The position numbers and the translations under genes were made by a program. Positions 53,866 through 62,854 of a stretch of DNA of 64,000 nucleotides are shown in pieces (position 1 is the first letter of the stretch; each line of letters opens with the position of its first letter). Location of the stretch: NCBI RefSeq assembly GCF_001422985.1, contig NZ_LMNL01000012.1, positions 313,096 through 377,095 on the forward strand, in the 5' to 3' direction. The notes beneath the pieces were generated by a model that saw only the letters and a list, made by a program, of their open reading frames with translations, was not told the origin of the DNA and did no database searches. This DNA is from Methylobacterium sp. Leaf117. GTDB taxonomy: Bacteria > Pseudomonadota > Alphaproteobacteria > Rhizobiales > Beijerinckiaceae.

Positions 53866-54770
53866 CGGCCTGCGAGCACCGTACGCACCTCGGTCCACCC
53901 GATCCCGGGGTAGCGGTCGTTATCAAGCGGAGCGAGCTTTCCGTCGCCGCTGAACATGTCGCGCATGTACTGCATGCCCTGCCAAGGCGGGAACACCTGG
54001 CCCTTCCCGGGCGCCACCAGGCGGGCGGCCTTGATCATCCCCTCCAGGAAGCCGATGCCGCCAACGCGGAACGTCTTGAACGGCTTGCCGGTCACCTCGT
54101 TCGCTGCCGCCGCCAAGCCACGCGGGCTGGTCACTTCGCCCGCGATCCGGAGCCATCGCGGCGCATCAGGATCCATCGCCGCGGCTGCCGTGTAGGCCGC
54201 CACGTCATCCATCGTCGTGAAATCGAGTGCTTGGTCCGCATCGCCCCAATGGATTACCCGGCGTGGCACGAACAGGATGAACGGTGCCTGCCCGGTCAGC
54301 ATGTCCATGAAGGCCCCGTTGACAATGGACGTCGCTCGGATCGGCGCCGCATCCAGGCGTGCCTTGAACTCCCGCCGCAGGTCCATGTTGCGGTTCGACC
54401 CTGCCGGTGTCCGAGAGAAGTCGAGGCAGAAATCCGAGGGCATGAAGCGCGGGACCCCGGCCGCGATGGCCGCATCGAGCAAAACCGATTGCGTGCCGAT
54501 GATCGTCTCATGGAGACCGTTGAGCGCGGAGACGACGCAATCCACGCCGACACAAGCCCCCTTGAGCTGACCCAGGTCGTTGAGGTCGACCTCGACGACG
54601 GTCACCCCCGCCTCCCGCAGGGGCGCGATCCTGTCCGCCGAAGTCCCACGTCGGACGACCGCCTTCACGCCGGCACCACGGGCTCGCAGCGCCCTCCCGA
54701 TGCGCCGGCCCAGGCCGCCTGTCGCACCAGCCAGCAGGATCTCGTTTGGAGGAGACGCGAAACCCGTCAC
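53862..54770 (-). CDS. NmrA-like NAD(P)-binding oxidoreductase
   Basis: A 302-residue Rossmann protein of the NmrA/isoflavone-reductase-like atypical SDR group. The cofactor motif is LLAGATGGLGRRIG near residue 12, an Arg cluster (VVRRGTSADR) follows the second strand as for NADPH, and FMPSDFCLDF marks the substrate region. The active-site YxxxK of classical SDRs is absent, as usual for this group. It could be a reductase or a redox-sensing protein. Its 5' end overlaps the small basic protein gene upstream (54767-54770). Confidence 0.85.
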   Translation of the reverse strand: MTGFASPPNEILLAGATGGLGRRIGRALRARGAGVKAVVRRGTSADRIAPLREAGVTVVEVDLNDLGQLKGACVGVDCVVSALNGLHETIIGTQSVLLDAAIAAGVPRFMPSDFCLDFSRTPAGSNRNMDLRREFKARLDAAPIRATSIVNGAFMDMLTGQAPFILFVPRRVIHWGDADQALDFTTMDDVAAYTAAAAMDPDAPRWLRIAGEVTSPRGLAAAANEVTGKPFKTFRVGGIGFLEGMIKAARLVAPGKGQVFPPWQGMQYMRDMFSGDGKLAPLDNDRYPGIGWTEVRTVLAGR

Positions 54771-54907
54771 TTCTTTGACCTCCCGCCCTTCTTGCCGAGC
54801 TCGGCCTGCGCCGATGACGATGTGCGAGGGTTATCCTTTCCCTCCTTGGCTGCCTTGGCATTCGCCTTCTGCGCCGTCGCGCTGCCGCCGCCCTTCTTGT
54901 CCGTCAT
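54767..54907 (-). CDS. Small Lys/Gly-rich basic protein
   Basis: A 46-residue protein: TDKKGGGSATAQKANAKAAK, a Ser-rich middle and the C-terminal AELGKKGGRSKK. The ATG at 54907 has a GCGAGG site 6 bases upstream, and the stop overlaps the NmrA-like gene start (ATGA). The KKGG elements recall KGG-type stress proteins, but the match is weak. No function is assigned. Confidence 0.55.
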   Translation of the reverse strand: MTDKKGGGSATAQKANAKAAKEGKDNPRTSSSAQAELGKKGGRSKK

Positions 54908-55019
54908 CACCATCCTCGCTTCGCCCAACGGGAATGGACGCCGTGCGACATCGTTCCGGCCCATCGACATGGGTGACGGCTCGTCAGCACCGGTAACGAG
55001 TAGCGAGTAACGTTATCCA

Positions 55020-55868
55020 TTACGCGCTACTCACCGAGTCACCGGAGTGCTCCACGGTACGGGTAACCTGCACCAACTTGTCCGGCAGGAATCCCGATTG
55101 CTCTTCCACGTGCCCCCGGGCGTTGCAGACCACACGGGTCCGGCCCACCACGTAATCTGAGGCATGGTGGATGTGCCCGTGGACCCACAGATCTGGTCTC
55201 CGGTCCAGGATGAGGTCGGTGAGGTCGGAGGCATAGCACCACCGAAGATCCTCGGCCTGGGAGTGCAGGCTTTCCGGGTGCGGGGCGTGGTGGGTCACCA
55301 CCACGGTGGGGCCGGGATGCGCCACGGCCAGGGTCGCCTCCAGGAAAGTCCTGGTCGCCCGGTGCATCGCGAAAATTTCTTCGGGCTCGATGCGGTCGCG
55401 TGACCTTGGGCCTGTGCGGATCCGGCGGTAGTCGACCATCCCGCCACGACCCTGGGCGGACCGAAAACCGTGGTTCAGGGAGAATGACCCGAGGCGGAAG
55501 TCCGTCCAGAGGGGGCCGCCCAGGAAGCGCACGTCGCCCAAAGTGACCACGTCATCGAGCAGCAGGTGGATGCCAAGCGCGGCGGCGCGATCCCGGCCCC
55601 GTTCAAGCTGATCCCGGATCGTGTAGCGCTCCTCACCCCGGTCCCACCACATGTCGTGGTTCCCTGGGACATAGCAGACGTTCGAACCCGGCAACCGCTC
55701 GGTCAGCCAGTCCAGGGCTCGAAGTAGGGGCATGTGCACGTCGCCGGCCACCACGGCCACGTCGAAGCCGTCCGGTGGCGCGTGCGCGACCGGGTTCCAG
55801 GCGTTCTCAGGCCATTCCTGGTGCAGATCCGACCACACCCACAGGCGAGTCGCCGCTGGCGGGGTCAT
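55020..55868 (-). CDS. Metallophosphoesterase
   Basis: A 282-residue calcineurin-like phosphoesterase. The metal-binding motifs appear in order: SDLHQEW (D-x-H), VAGDVHMP (GD), PGNHDMWWD (GNHD), VVVTHHAPHP (H) and VHGHIHHASD (GHxH). It may act on phosphodiesters or phosphoproteins. The ATG at 55868 overlaps the stop of the next metallophosphoesterase gene upstream, so the two are coupled. Confidence 0.9.
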   Translation of the reverse strand: MTPPAATRLWVWSDLHQEWPENAWNPVAHAPPDGFDVAVVAGDVHMPLLRALDWLTERLPGSNVCYVPGNHDMWWDRGEERYTIRDQLERGRDRAAALGIHLLLDDVVTLGDVRFLGGPLWTDFRLGSFSLNHGFRSAQGRGGMVDYRRIRTGPRSRDRIEPEEIFAMHRATRTFLEATLAVAHPGPTVVVTHHAPHPESLHSQAEDLRWCYASDLTDLILDRRPDLWVHGHIHHASDYVVGRTRVVCNARGHVEEQSGFLPDKLVQVTRTVEHSGDSVSSA

Positions 55869-56413
55869 GGCCCGCCTCCCGTGAGGGCGTTCTGGGCGAG
55901 ACGCTCGCGGATCCGGGCCAGGGTCACCGGCGTCCAATCCCAGCAATCGACACCGACATCCAGGCGCGTCGCCGTCCCCGGAAGGCTGCCATGGGAATGC
56001 CCGTAGAGGTGGATGGCTCCACGGAAGCTGTTCGGCCAAACCACGTGCGCGTAATGACTAAGCCATACGCGGACGGGACCTACTTCCTCATCCAGCACTT
56101 CGATGCGGGCCACGTCGCGGACCGGCTCGGCCCAGGGCAGGCGTGCACCGATGCGGTCATGGTTGCCTCGGATCAGGAGCTTCCGCCCGTTCAGGCGTTC
56201 GAAGATCGCCCGCGCATGGGCCTCGGAGCAGCGGTAGGCGAAATCGCCCAGGTGCCAGACGGTGTCCTCAGGACGAACCACCCCGTTCCAGCGATCCACA
56301 AGCGTCTCGTCATGCCCCTCAATGGAGGCGAACGGACGCGGGGCGTGCATCCGCTCGCCAATGATGGCTCGGTGGCCGAAATGGTCGTCGCTCGTGAAAA
56401 AGGTTCTCGGCAT
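55865..56413 (-). CDS. Metallophosphoesterase, short type
   Basis: A 182-residue phosphoesterase of a different subfamily: TSDDHFGHRAII (D-x-H), HLGDFAYR (GD), RGNHDRIG (GNHD), LSHYAHVVW (H) and YGHSHGSLPG (GHxH). Proteins with this DDHFGH start are common on phages and mobile elements. The ATG at 56413 was taken because it precedes the conserved N-terminus directly. It is paired with the longer phosphoesterase downstream (4-bp overlap). Confidence 0.9.
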   Translation of the reverse strand: MPRTFFTSDDHFGHRAIIGERMHAPRPFASIEGHDETLVDRWNGVVRPEDTVWHLGDFAYRCSEAHARAIFERLNGRKLLIRGNHDRIGARLPWAEPVRDVARIEVLDEEVGPVRVWLSHYAHVVWPNSFRGAIHLYGHSHGSLPGTATRLDVGVDCWDWTPVTLARIRERLAQNALTGGGP

Positions 56414-56555
56414 GTCAGCCTCTCGCGGTTGCGGAGGCTGGGCACGCGGCATCGCTCTCCGGGGTTAGTCGGTCGGGAGGAGCGGCATGCGTTTCATGAC
56501 TGAGGTTCCTAGAACGTCTTTATGATCGCCTGGGCGATGCTTTGGAGCAATGGGT

Positions 56556-58505
56556 TCAGCGTAGGAACACACCTACTTCTCGTTGGGGTACGGCGACGGG
56601 GCCTGCTCCAAGGGAAGCCCCGCAACGGTAGGTGCGACATTCCTCGACCGGGCCTTCAGCCAGTATCACCGAGATGCGTCGCTTGCACCTGGAGCATGGA
56701 ATGTAGAACTGCTTTTCGGTGTCTTGCCTGCTGCTGGCCGTGGCTGTCCGATTGTCGAAATGCCCTGGGCGCCAGATCTCTATGATGTCTCCTGGCACCA
56801 GGCGCCAAAGATCAGGGTGCGGGCCTGCTTCGGGACGTTCCCCCTTCACGTTCACGCAGACGTTCGTTCTCTGGGTGACGTTGGTGCTCGGAACAGCAGT
56901 GACGAACGAGCTTCCCTTTGCGGCCCCAGGTTCACCTTGGTCGCCAATAGATCGCCCTGCACCGTCATCCTTCGGCAGCGCCAAGCCGAACTCAATATCG
57001 TGAAACTCCCCCTGGGTCTCGGTCCCACGACCAGTGGACTTCAGGACGACATTCACGACGTAGTCGTGGTCGATGCGGAGATGGCACTCGATCCGCTCCA
57101 GAAGCGGTTGGGCCTTCGGATCAATCGGCAGGCTCGCAATGCAGAGCGTCGTGCGAGGATCGTCCGGACTTGCAACGCCAATACGCACGGGCTTGGCGAG
57201 TTCGATGATCGCGACCCCCTCGCGCGGATCCACGCAAAAGAGGCGCGTGTTGGTCGCGAGCTTGACTTCGTTCTCCACCGGCAATTGAAAGCCGGCATCG
57301 ACAAGCTTGTGGTAGGCGCCACGCCCCGAACTGTCGGCGACCAGGATTTCGATGGGCTTCGACAGGGTCAGGCGAAGGCCATCGTGCGCGATCCAGGCGG
57401 CCCCTTCCGCGATGATGCGGTCGCCATTGTCCAGCCTCGGCACCCTTCCAGGGAAGCGCTCGAACAATCCATCGCGGATCGCAGGCATGTTCACCATGCC
57501 ACCCGTTGCGAGGCAGAGCTCGATGTCCTGGTAAGTCAGCCGCGCCCGGTCCAGGATCGCGTCGATCTCCGCGAGACCGCGGGCCACGGTGCCGGCGCTG
57601 ACTTTTTCCAGCTCCGTACGCGTGACCGATCCCACGAGGTTTCGAGCCGGGCCATCCACCTTGAGGTAGTTGCGAAGAATGATGTCCTCGCTCGCGGTGT
57701 CCTTGTCCGAGAGGTGGATCTTCACGATCTCGCATTGGTTCAGGAGCTTGGCGGCCATCCCAGGCTGCTCGAAGGAGGACACGTCCTCCAATCCATGCGC
57801 GGCGGCATGCTTTTCCTTGAACAGATTCCGCAGCCGATTGTCGAATTCGTCGCCGCCGACCTCGTTGTCGCCGCGGTTGGCGACCTGCATGATCGAGCCG
57901 CCCTGGATGCGGCAAAGCGTGAGATCCAGGGTGCCGCCACCCCAGTCGAATACCAGGATCGAACGACCCTCAAGGCGAGCCAACTCCTGCCGGAAATCGT
58001 CCTTCGACCTCAGGTAGCCATAGAGAGCCGCCACCGGCTCGTGCACGAACTGAACTACCGATACGCCGGCAGCCCGCGCCGCTTGGCGCATCGCCCGCCG
58101 CTCCGGCCCTCCGAAGTCCACCGGGATGGTCATGACGGCGCGATCCAGCGACGACCCCGGTGCCCTTTCGCGTGCCTTCATGGCGTCGGCCTTGAGGTGC
58201 TTCAGGACCTCGGCGACAGCATCCACCGGATCGACGGATCGTCCATCGATGTAGATGGGACCAGGCCGTCGAAGGCTCATTTTCGGGGAGCGGACGAACC
58301 CAAGCGGCGCGCCTTCCGGTATGATGTCGAGGTGCTCCCTTGCTTCTCGACCGATGACGATGTCCCCACCGGGTCGATACCAAAGCACGGAGGGATGCGG
58401 GCGCAGGGTCGTGGTATCGACCAGCGGAAGCACTTTTGTTCCGACCACCCGGGCAGCCAAGCTGTTCGTCGTGCCGAAATCGATACCGAACGCTGAACCA
58501 CTCAC
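56556..58505 (-). CDS. Hsp70/DnaK-like protein with C-terminal Cys cluster
   Basis: A 649-residue actin-fold ATPase of the Hsp70 type. Nucleotide-binding motifs: GIDFGTTNS at 7-15, VFDWGGGTLDLT near 205, EVGGDEFDNRL near 228 and LATGGMVNMPAI near 340. A beta-rich substrate-binding-like region (LTLSKPIEILVAD) follows. The C-terminal tail has CSRCKRR and a second Cys pair (ECRTYRC), a probable zinc ribbon absent from housekeeping DnaK. It is the last gene of a three-gene operon and overlaps the coiled-coil gene by 4 bp. Confidence 0.9.
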   Translation of the reverse strand: MSGSAFGIDFGTTNSLAARVVGTKVLPLVDTTTLRPHPSVLWYRPGGDIVIGREAREHLDIIPEGAPLGFVRSPKMSLRRPGPIYIDGRSVDPVDAVAEVLKHLKADAMKARERAPGSSLDRAVMTIPVDFGGPERRAMRQAARAAGVSVVQFVHEPVAALYGYLRSKDDFRQELARLEGRSILVFDWGGGTLDLTLCRIQGGSIMQVANRGDNEVGGDEFDNRLRNLFKEKHAAAHGLEDVSSFEQPGMAAKLLNQCEIVKIHLSDKDTASEDIILRNYLKVDGPARNLVGSVTRTELEKVSAGTVARGLAEIDAILDRARLTYQDIELCLATGGMVNMPAIRDGLFERFPGRVPRLDNGDRIIAEGAAWIAHDGLRLTLSKPIEILVADSSGRGAYHKLVDAGFQLPVENEVKLATNTRLFCVDPREGVAIIELAKPVRIGVASPDDPRTTLCIASLPIDPKAQPLLERIECHLRIDHDYVVNVVLKSTGRGTETQGEFHDIEFGLALPKDDGAGRSIGDQGEPGAAKGSSFVTAVPSTNVTQRTNVCVNVKGERPEAGPHPDLWRLVPGDIIEIWRPGHFDNRTATASSRQDTEKQFYIPCSRCKRRISVILAEGPVEECRTYRCGASLGAGPVAVPQREVGVFLR

Positions 58506-59551
58506 TGTGCCGATCCCTCAATGGTGGAAAGCGCCGACTTGAGCCGCCGGATCGCCACGTGCGGGACCGCAGGCTCGATCTCCAAGGCATCGACGGCATC
58601 GTTCAAGAGGGGCACCACACGCTCCTTCAGGAGAACGGCCTGACGCGCTTTCACGTCGACCATGTCGTGCCCCCAGTGCTGCTGCTTCTCGTCGAGTTGA
58701 AGCTTGGTCGCACAGAGCTGCTCTTGCAGATTTCGGATTTCGGTGTCCCGATCCCCTGCCAGAACCTTCAGCTCCGCGATCTCCGTACGGGCGTCGGTCA
58801 ACTGCGCCTGGACAAGCACCCTCTGCTGACGCTCGCTATCCCGCTGCGACAGGGCGTCTCGCACGACCTTCCGGGCAATCTTCGCGACCGCGCTGACGCG
58901 GATGATCTCGCCGGACTTGCCGTGTGCGAGAGCCTTGCGGACATGCCGTCCGGCGTCTTCATCGCCCTTAATGAAAGTCTCGCCCAGGAGTTCCATCGCG
59001 GCGAAGGGATCCAGGGAGGCACGTCGGGTGACCATCAAGGCAAGGCCAAGCAGCAGGAGCGTGGTGGCCTTCCGGCGTTTATCTTTGTCGTCAGCAGAAA
59101 GGGCGGGGGAGAGCTCTTCGTGGAGCTTCCTGAATTCCCGGTCGGCATCGACGCCATAGACCTCGAAGGCGGCGGGCACCTTCGACCTGAGGAGCGCCTG
59201 CACCGCTGACCAGACCCAAGCCTTGATGGGTTGCGGCGCCTCTGGTTGACCGACCAGTGCCAGGAGACGAAGGCCAAGAGGATCGTGCAGATCCATCTGA
59301 GCGAATGCCTCGGCAGCATCGGTCTCCGAGAACCTCTGGATCTTCGCGTTCTTGACGGCCGTCACGAACGCACCGGAAGAAACCAGTTCGGGACCGAAGT
59401 ACGCTTTCAGCGTCGGATCGACCGGCGGCCGCTCGGGCCTTTTCACCTTGGGTGCTTTGCTTGCCTTCCCGACGGCATCGGGAGGGCCAGCCTCGTCCGT
59501 GGGACGGACGGCATCGGGAACATCGCTCACGTCGTCACCGTTTCGAGGCAT
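58502..59551 (-). CDS. Coiled-coil partner of Hsp70-like protein
   Basis: A 349-residue protein of no recognised family. A Pro/Lys-rich N-terminus leads to a helical domain (about 45-210), then a long coiled coil (about 225-310: RDSERQQRVLVQAQLTDART and later heptads), and a helical end. The layout loosely recalls GrpE-type nucleotide-exchange factors, but no homology is claimed. The ATG at 59551 overlaps the zinc-finger gene upstream by 25 bp; its stop overlaps the Hsp70-like start. Confidence 0.75.
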   Translation of the reverse strand: MPRNGDDVSDVPDAVRPTDEAGPPDAVGKASKAPKVKRPERPPVDPTLKAYFGPELVSSGAFVTAVKNAKIQRFSETDAAEAFAQMDLHDPLGLRLLALVGQPEAPQPIKAWVWSAVQALLRSKVPAAFEVYGVDADREFRKLHEELSPALSADDKDKRRKATTLLLLGLALMVTRRASLDPFAAMELLGETFIKGDEDAGRHVRKALAHGKSGEIIRVSAVAKIARKVVRDALSQRDSERQQRVLVQAQLTDARTEIAELKVLAGDRDTEIRNLQEQLCATKLQLDEKQQHWGHDMVDVKARQAVLLKERVVPLLNDAVDALEIEPAVPHVAIRRLKSALSTIEGSAQ

Positions 59552-60678
59552 GCGTTTGCCCAGATCGAGAATGGATAGATGGCCGAGATCTGGGCCAAGG
59601 GTTCGACGGCTTCCTGTGGAGCGCCCAATCTCAGGGCGGTCAACGCCCAAAGTGCCAGGGCCTTCTGACGATCCATGATGTCGAGGGTCCCGGTCTCCGC
59701 CGCCTGACGGCATTCGTCCCGCAGCACAGGTCCCCATCGGTCCTGCCGCGACATCCGACCCGCGAGCCCAAGGATCCAGTCCGTCCCGTGATCCATAGGA
59801 CATGCCGCTTGGCGGCCCGGAATGTCCGCTGGCATGGGTATGGCCGGTCCCATGACCGGACCTCGCAACATCACGGTGGCGGCATCGAGTTCATGGTAGC
59901 CGGTATCGAGGGGACCGGTGCCGAACTGGTTGAGGGCAAACCGCATCACGGCGCAGAGAAGTTGCGGAAGCGGGCGCTGGTGGGGGGTGAGTTTCTCCAA
60001 CGCAGATCCGAACAAGCTTCTGTACCGGTCGAGGGCAGATGTTATCGACTGGCCGTGTGGGCGCTCTTTGACGAGAACGCCCAGCACGTATTCGGCCATG
60101 CCGGTGGCATAATCGCTGGCAGCCCCTTGGCATCGGGCGTCGGCCCTGAATTCACCGACCGTCCCGACGGTCAAACCATTGACAGTCATCCGCTCCAGAA
60201 ACGCGCGCTCCACCGCTTGCAGGGCCCGCGGCGCCGCGATTTGAAATGCGAGATCGTAGTTCGCCCTAACAGGTGCAGCCAATCGCTCGGAAGCGTTCGC
60301 GAGAGCGACCTTAACGGTACCGACCTTCAACCCCGCCAAGGTTCGTCCTAGCTCTTTCTCGCTGACTGTGGTCTCTGACATTCCATCGATGCGGATCGAC
60401 AGAGACGTCGCATTCGCAAGCACGAAATCCTTCGCCGGTCGACGCTCGCGAACGGTGAACCCCGCTTTGGGCTCCTTGCCCCCGATAAGCAGGATCGGGC
60501 GAGAGATGTGGTGCTCGCGGGCAAGATGATCCTGGAGGAGCCCCGGGCGCGGCCAAGCCTGGAGGCAAAAGGGGCACGGATAGGAGGATGGTAGAGGACC
60601 CTTGGGCCCAGGCACGTGGTCCGTGGCCGCGAGAAAGGCGTCGCGGGCGTCCTCATGCACCCAACCGAATGTCGGCAT
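59527..60678 (-). CDS. Zinc-finger-like protein, first gene of Hsp70-like operon
   Basis: A 383-residue protein. Near residues 34-58 lies a C2H2-type finger, CPFCLQAWPRPGLLQDHLAREH, unusual in bacteria. The remainder is helical, with VPGPKG and LALWALTALRLGAP-like repeats towards the C-terminus; no family is recognised. The finger suggests DNA, RNA or protein recognition. As first gene of the operon it may be the sensor that hands a target to the Hsp70-like ATPase (inference). Confidence 0.75.
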   Translation of the reverse strand: MPTFGWVHEDARDAFLAATDHVPGPKGPLPSSYPCPFCLQAWPRPGLLQDHLAREHHISRPILLIGGKEPKAGFTVRERRPAKDFVLANATSLSIRIDGMSETTVSEKELGRTLAGLKVGTVKVALANASERLAAPVRANYDLAFQIAAPRALQAVERAFLERMTVNGLTVGTVGEFRADARCQGAASDYATGMAEYVLGVLVKERPHGQSITSALDRYRSLFGSALEKLTPHQRPLPQLLCAVMRFALNQFGTGPLDTGYHELDAATVMLRGPVMGPAIPMPADIPGRQAACPMDHGTDWILGLAGRMSRQDRWGPVLRDECRQAAETGTLDIMDRQKALALWALTALRLGAPQEAVEPLAQISAIYPFSIWANACLETVTT

Positions 60679-60927
60679 TTCGAATCTGTCTCCCCGCCAT
60701 CCAACCTACGGTATCGGCGCCGGAGACCAAGGCACCTCAATCGCTAATTTGAGGGTGGAAGGAGCTTCACGGAGAACCGTTGCTCAGACGCTGCAACTAG
60801 CGAAATGCCTGAGGACGCTGAAGCTGACATTTGATGGGAACCCGCGTCGTAAGCGCACTACCGCGGTCATGACGATGAGGCTCTTGAGGTTTGTCACCGC
60901 CAGCCTGGAAAGAGGCTCATCGCCCAC

Positions 60928-61357
60928 TCAGGACGGATACTGACAAGGGGGTGTTCCAAACAGGTGTCGTTTATACCAACGAGCCTGTCGTCCTACACAG
61001 CGCGTCGGAGACGAAGTCCATCGACCAACGCTCATTTGGCCGCAGCGCGGCAGGCTGGCGCTCCCGCTGTGCTGCGCTGACGTGCCGGCGGGGGCGCTTG
61101 AGTCGCAGGCTGAGGCCCTCATCCCTGTAGAGGCGATAGACCCTCTTATGATTGACCCGCCAGCCCTCCCGGCGCAGCAGAATGTAGATCCGGGAATATC
61201 CGTAGCGCACCCGGCTCTTGGCCAGATCGCAGATGCGCATCCGCAGCGGTGCCTGATCGGGCTTGGTCGAGCGGTAGCGGATACTCGACCGGCCGACGCC
61301 AAGCGCGACGCAGCCGCGTCGCTCACTCACCCCGTGCGCCTCCTGAACCTGGTGCAC
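60928..61357 (-). pseudogene. IS3-type OrfB, truncated after first catalytic motif
   Basis: About 115 residues of OrfB: GVGRSSIRYRS, RVRYGYSRIY, the HTH-like RVYRLYRDEGLSLR, then RWSMDFVSDAL carrying the first catalytic Asp, after which homology stops and the frame closes. The integrase core is lost. Confidence 0.85.
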
Positions 61358-61380
61358 GAGTTCGCGTCGCCGAGCAGGCG

Positions 61381-61647
61381 TCAGAGCTTTTTTGCGAGCA
61401 CGTCCTGCAGGATGTGCTTGTCGAGGCTCAGATCGGCCACGAGCTGCTTGAGCTTGCGGTTCTCGTCTTCAAGCTGCTTCAGCCGCCGCAGTTCGCCCGT
61501 GCCCAAACCGCCGTAGAGCTTCTTCCAGCGGTAGAATGTCTGCTCGGAGATACCCATCCGGCGCAGCACCTCCGCGACCGGCGCCCCAGTCTCGGCCTGC
61601 TTCAGCGCGAAAGCGATCTGCTCTTCGGTGAACCTACTTTTCTTCAC
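61381..61647 (-). CDS. IS3-family OrfA (helix-turn-helix)
   Basis: An 88-residue HTH protein: RFTEEQIAFALKQAE, GISEQTFYRWKKLYGG and a leucine-zipper region (RRLKQLEDENRKLKQL). Intact, but useless for transposition without a complete OrfB. Confidence 0.9.
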   Translation of the reverse strand: MKKSRFTEEQIAFALKQAETGAPVAEVLRRMGISEQTFYRWKKLYGGLGTGELRRLKQLEDENRKLKQLVADLSLDKHILQDVLAKKL

Positions 61648-61967
61648 GGCTGCGCTCCTCCCGTCAGGGTCTCACAAAACCGGAAAACTCGCACTCAGGC
61701 CGGACCAAAGCGATGGGGGAACGTCAGTTTAGGCCGGTCAACCTTAAACAGACGATTTCGCGCGGCAGAATCGCAGGGACGGTGGATCCAGTGGAAAACC
61801 TGGGCCCGATCCCCGCGTCGCGAGGAGCCAGCATTTCTGTTGCGGTCTCCGGAAACTTCACCCCAGTCCTACAGAGACCTCGCAATGCCCTGGTCAGTCT
61901 ATCCAGATAGCCCCGATTAATCTAGTATGCAAGTCAACAAATATTGAATCTAACATCAAAATTTTAT
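61648..61967. other. Junction region between IS remnant and low-GC DNA
   Basis: 320 bp. The first part is the outer end of the IS3 element; a sharp fall in GC occurs near 61915. No credible gene, RNA or attachment repeat is seen. Confidence 0.45.
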
Positions 61968-62792
61968 TTAAACAGACTTTTTATAGATTAAATAAAGTAC
62001 AAAACCTGATCCTATGATCACAACTATTGCATGTAGTATTTCGTAGAACCGCCACCGACGGGCAGCACTTCGAAGTTTATCAATGTGAACAACTTGCACT
62101 TGTTGGTCGATCACTCCGGTTTGTCCTGTACCAGGGAAAGTGATCAACCTAACGGCATCCGCTTTCTCTCTTAAGCCAGGCCCCGGAGAATTTTCACTAA
62201 AATGCAGATAGCCACGAAGACATTTCTTCCAAGTGTGGATAGTCCATTGAATGCCCCAAATTGTCGCAAGTACCGGAACAGACCACATAAATAGCTTCAA
62301 TGCATTTAGCTCCGAATACCATTTTGTTGCAGCTTCTAAATTTGGGAGGGCCTTCGAAACCTGCCACATAGCATTCAATATAGTCGCAATACCAAACAAT
62401 ATACAAAGAGAAAACATGTAGTTTAAACTGTTCATTAGCTGATATGGAGGATGAGAACCGATATATGGGTTAAAATACTTTCGATCCTCCTTTGAAAAAT
62501 AAACAGCTTCAACGTTTGCCAAGAAAGCAATTGCTCGCAGCGACCAATAATTTGCATCAATCACAGATAAGGCGCCCCAGAATGCTGCAATCAATGCAAT
62601 CGTTGTCGCGATCGGCAACCCAATTTTGTCGTCAGATCCTGCTGTTAGAATTGCGGCGCCACCCGCCAAGACAGCAATTGTCTGCCAACCCTGCTTAAGA
62701 TGTCGATCGAGATCGGTCGTGGCCATCTTATAGTATTCTTTTACAAAATCATGTCGCTGTGCACGGATTTCTTTGCCTTCCTCGTCAGCCAC
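61968..62792 (-). CDS. Low-GC membrane protein, unknown
   Basis: A 274-residue protein with five hydrophobic segments (about 38-55, 60-78, 125-145, 175-195, 250-270), soluble charged loops and a short basic C-terminus. The GTG start at 62792 has a strong GGAAGGAG site 7 bases upstream; the frame is open further but without a start signal. No family is recognised. It is divergent from the putative transglycosylase-like gene, with only 62 bp between them, and has the same AT-rich composition, so the two were probably acquired together. Confidence 0.7.
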   Translation of the reverse strand: MADEEGKEIRAQRHDFVKEYYKMATTDLDRHLKQGWQTIAVLAGGAAILTAGSDDKIGLPIATTIALIAAFWGALSVIDANYWSLRAIAFLANVEAVYFSKEDRKYFNPYIGSHPPYQLMNSLNYMFSLCILFGIATILNAMWQVSKALPNLEAATKWYSELNALKLFMWSVPVLATIWGIQWTIHTWKKCLRGYLHFSENSPGPGLREKADAVRLITFPGTGQTGVIDQQVQVVHIDKLRSAARRWRFYEILHAIVVIIGSGFVLYLIYKKSV

Positions 62793-62854
62793 TGTGCAAC
62801 TCCTTCCGACGTTCAAGCCCCTCGACAAAGAGTGCGCATCGTAACAGGATGTGA

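Larger units (their letters stand above)
60928..61690 (-). mobile_element. IS3-family element, truncated
   Basis: Contains OrfA complete and only the N-terminal half of OrfB, on the minus strand. The AAAAAAG slippery heptamer for -1 frameshifting is at 61387-61393 (plus-strand CTTTTTT). The right end lies near 61650-61700 but its terminal repeat could not be paired, as the other end is lost. The element separates the Hsp70-like operon from the low-GC end of the window. Confidence 0.8.

Noticed and set aside
47991-61357. The two IS3 fragments as halves of one element split by the island
   Set aside because: The fragment at 47991 and the OrfB start at 61357 belong to different IS3 subgroups and lie on opposite strands; no shared end was found.
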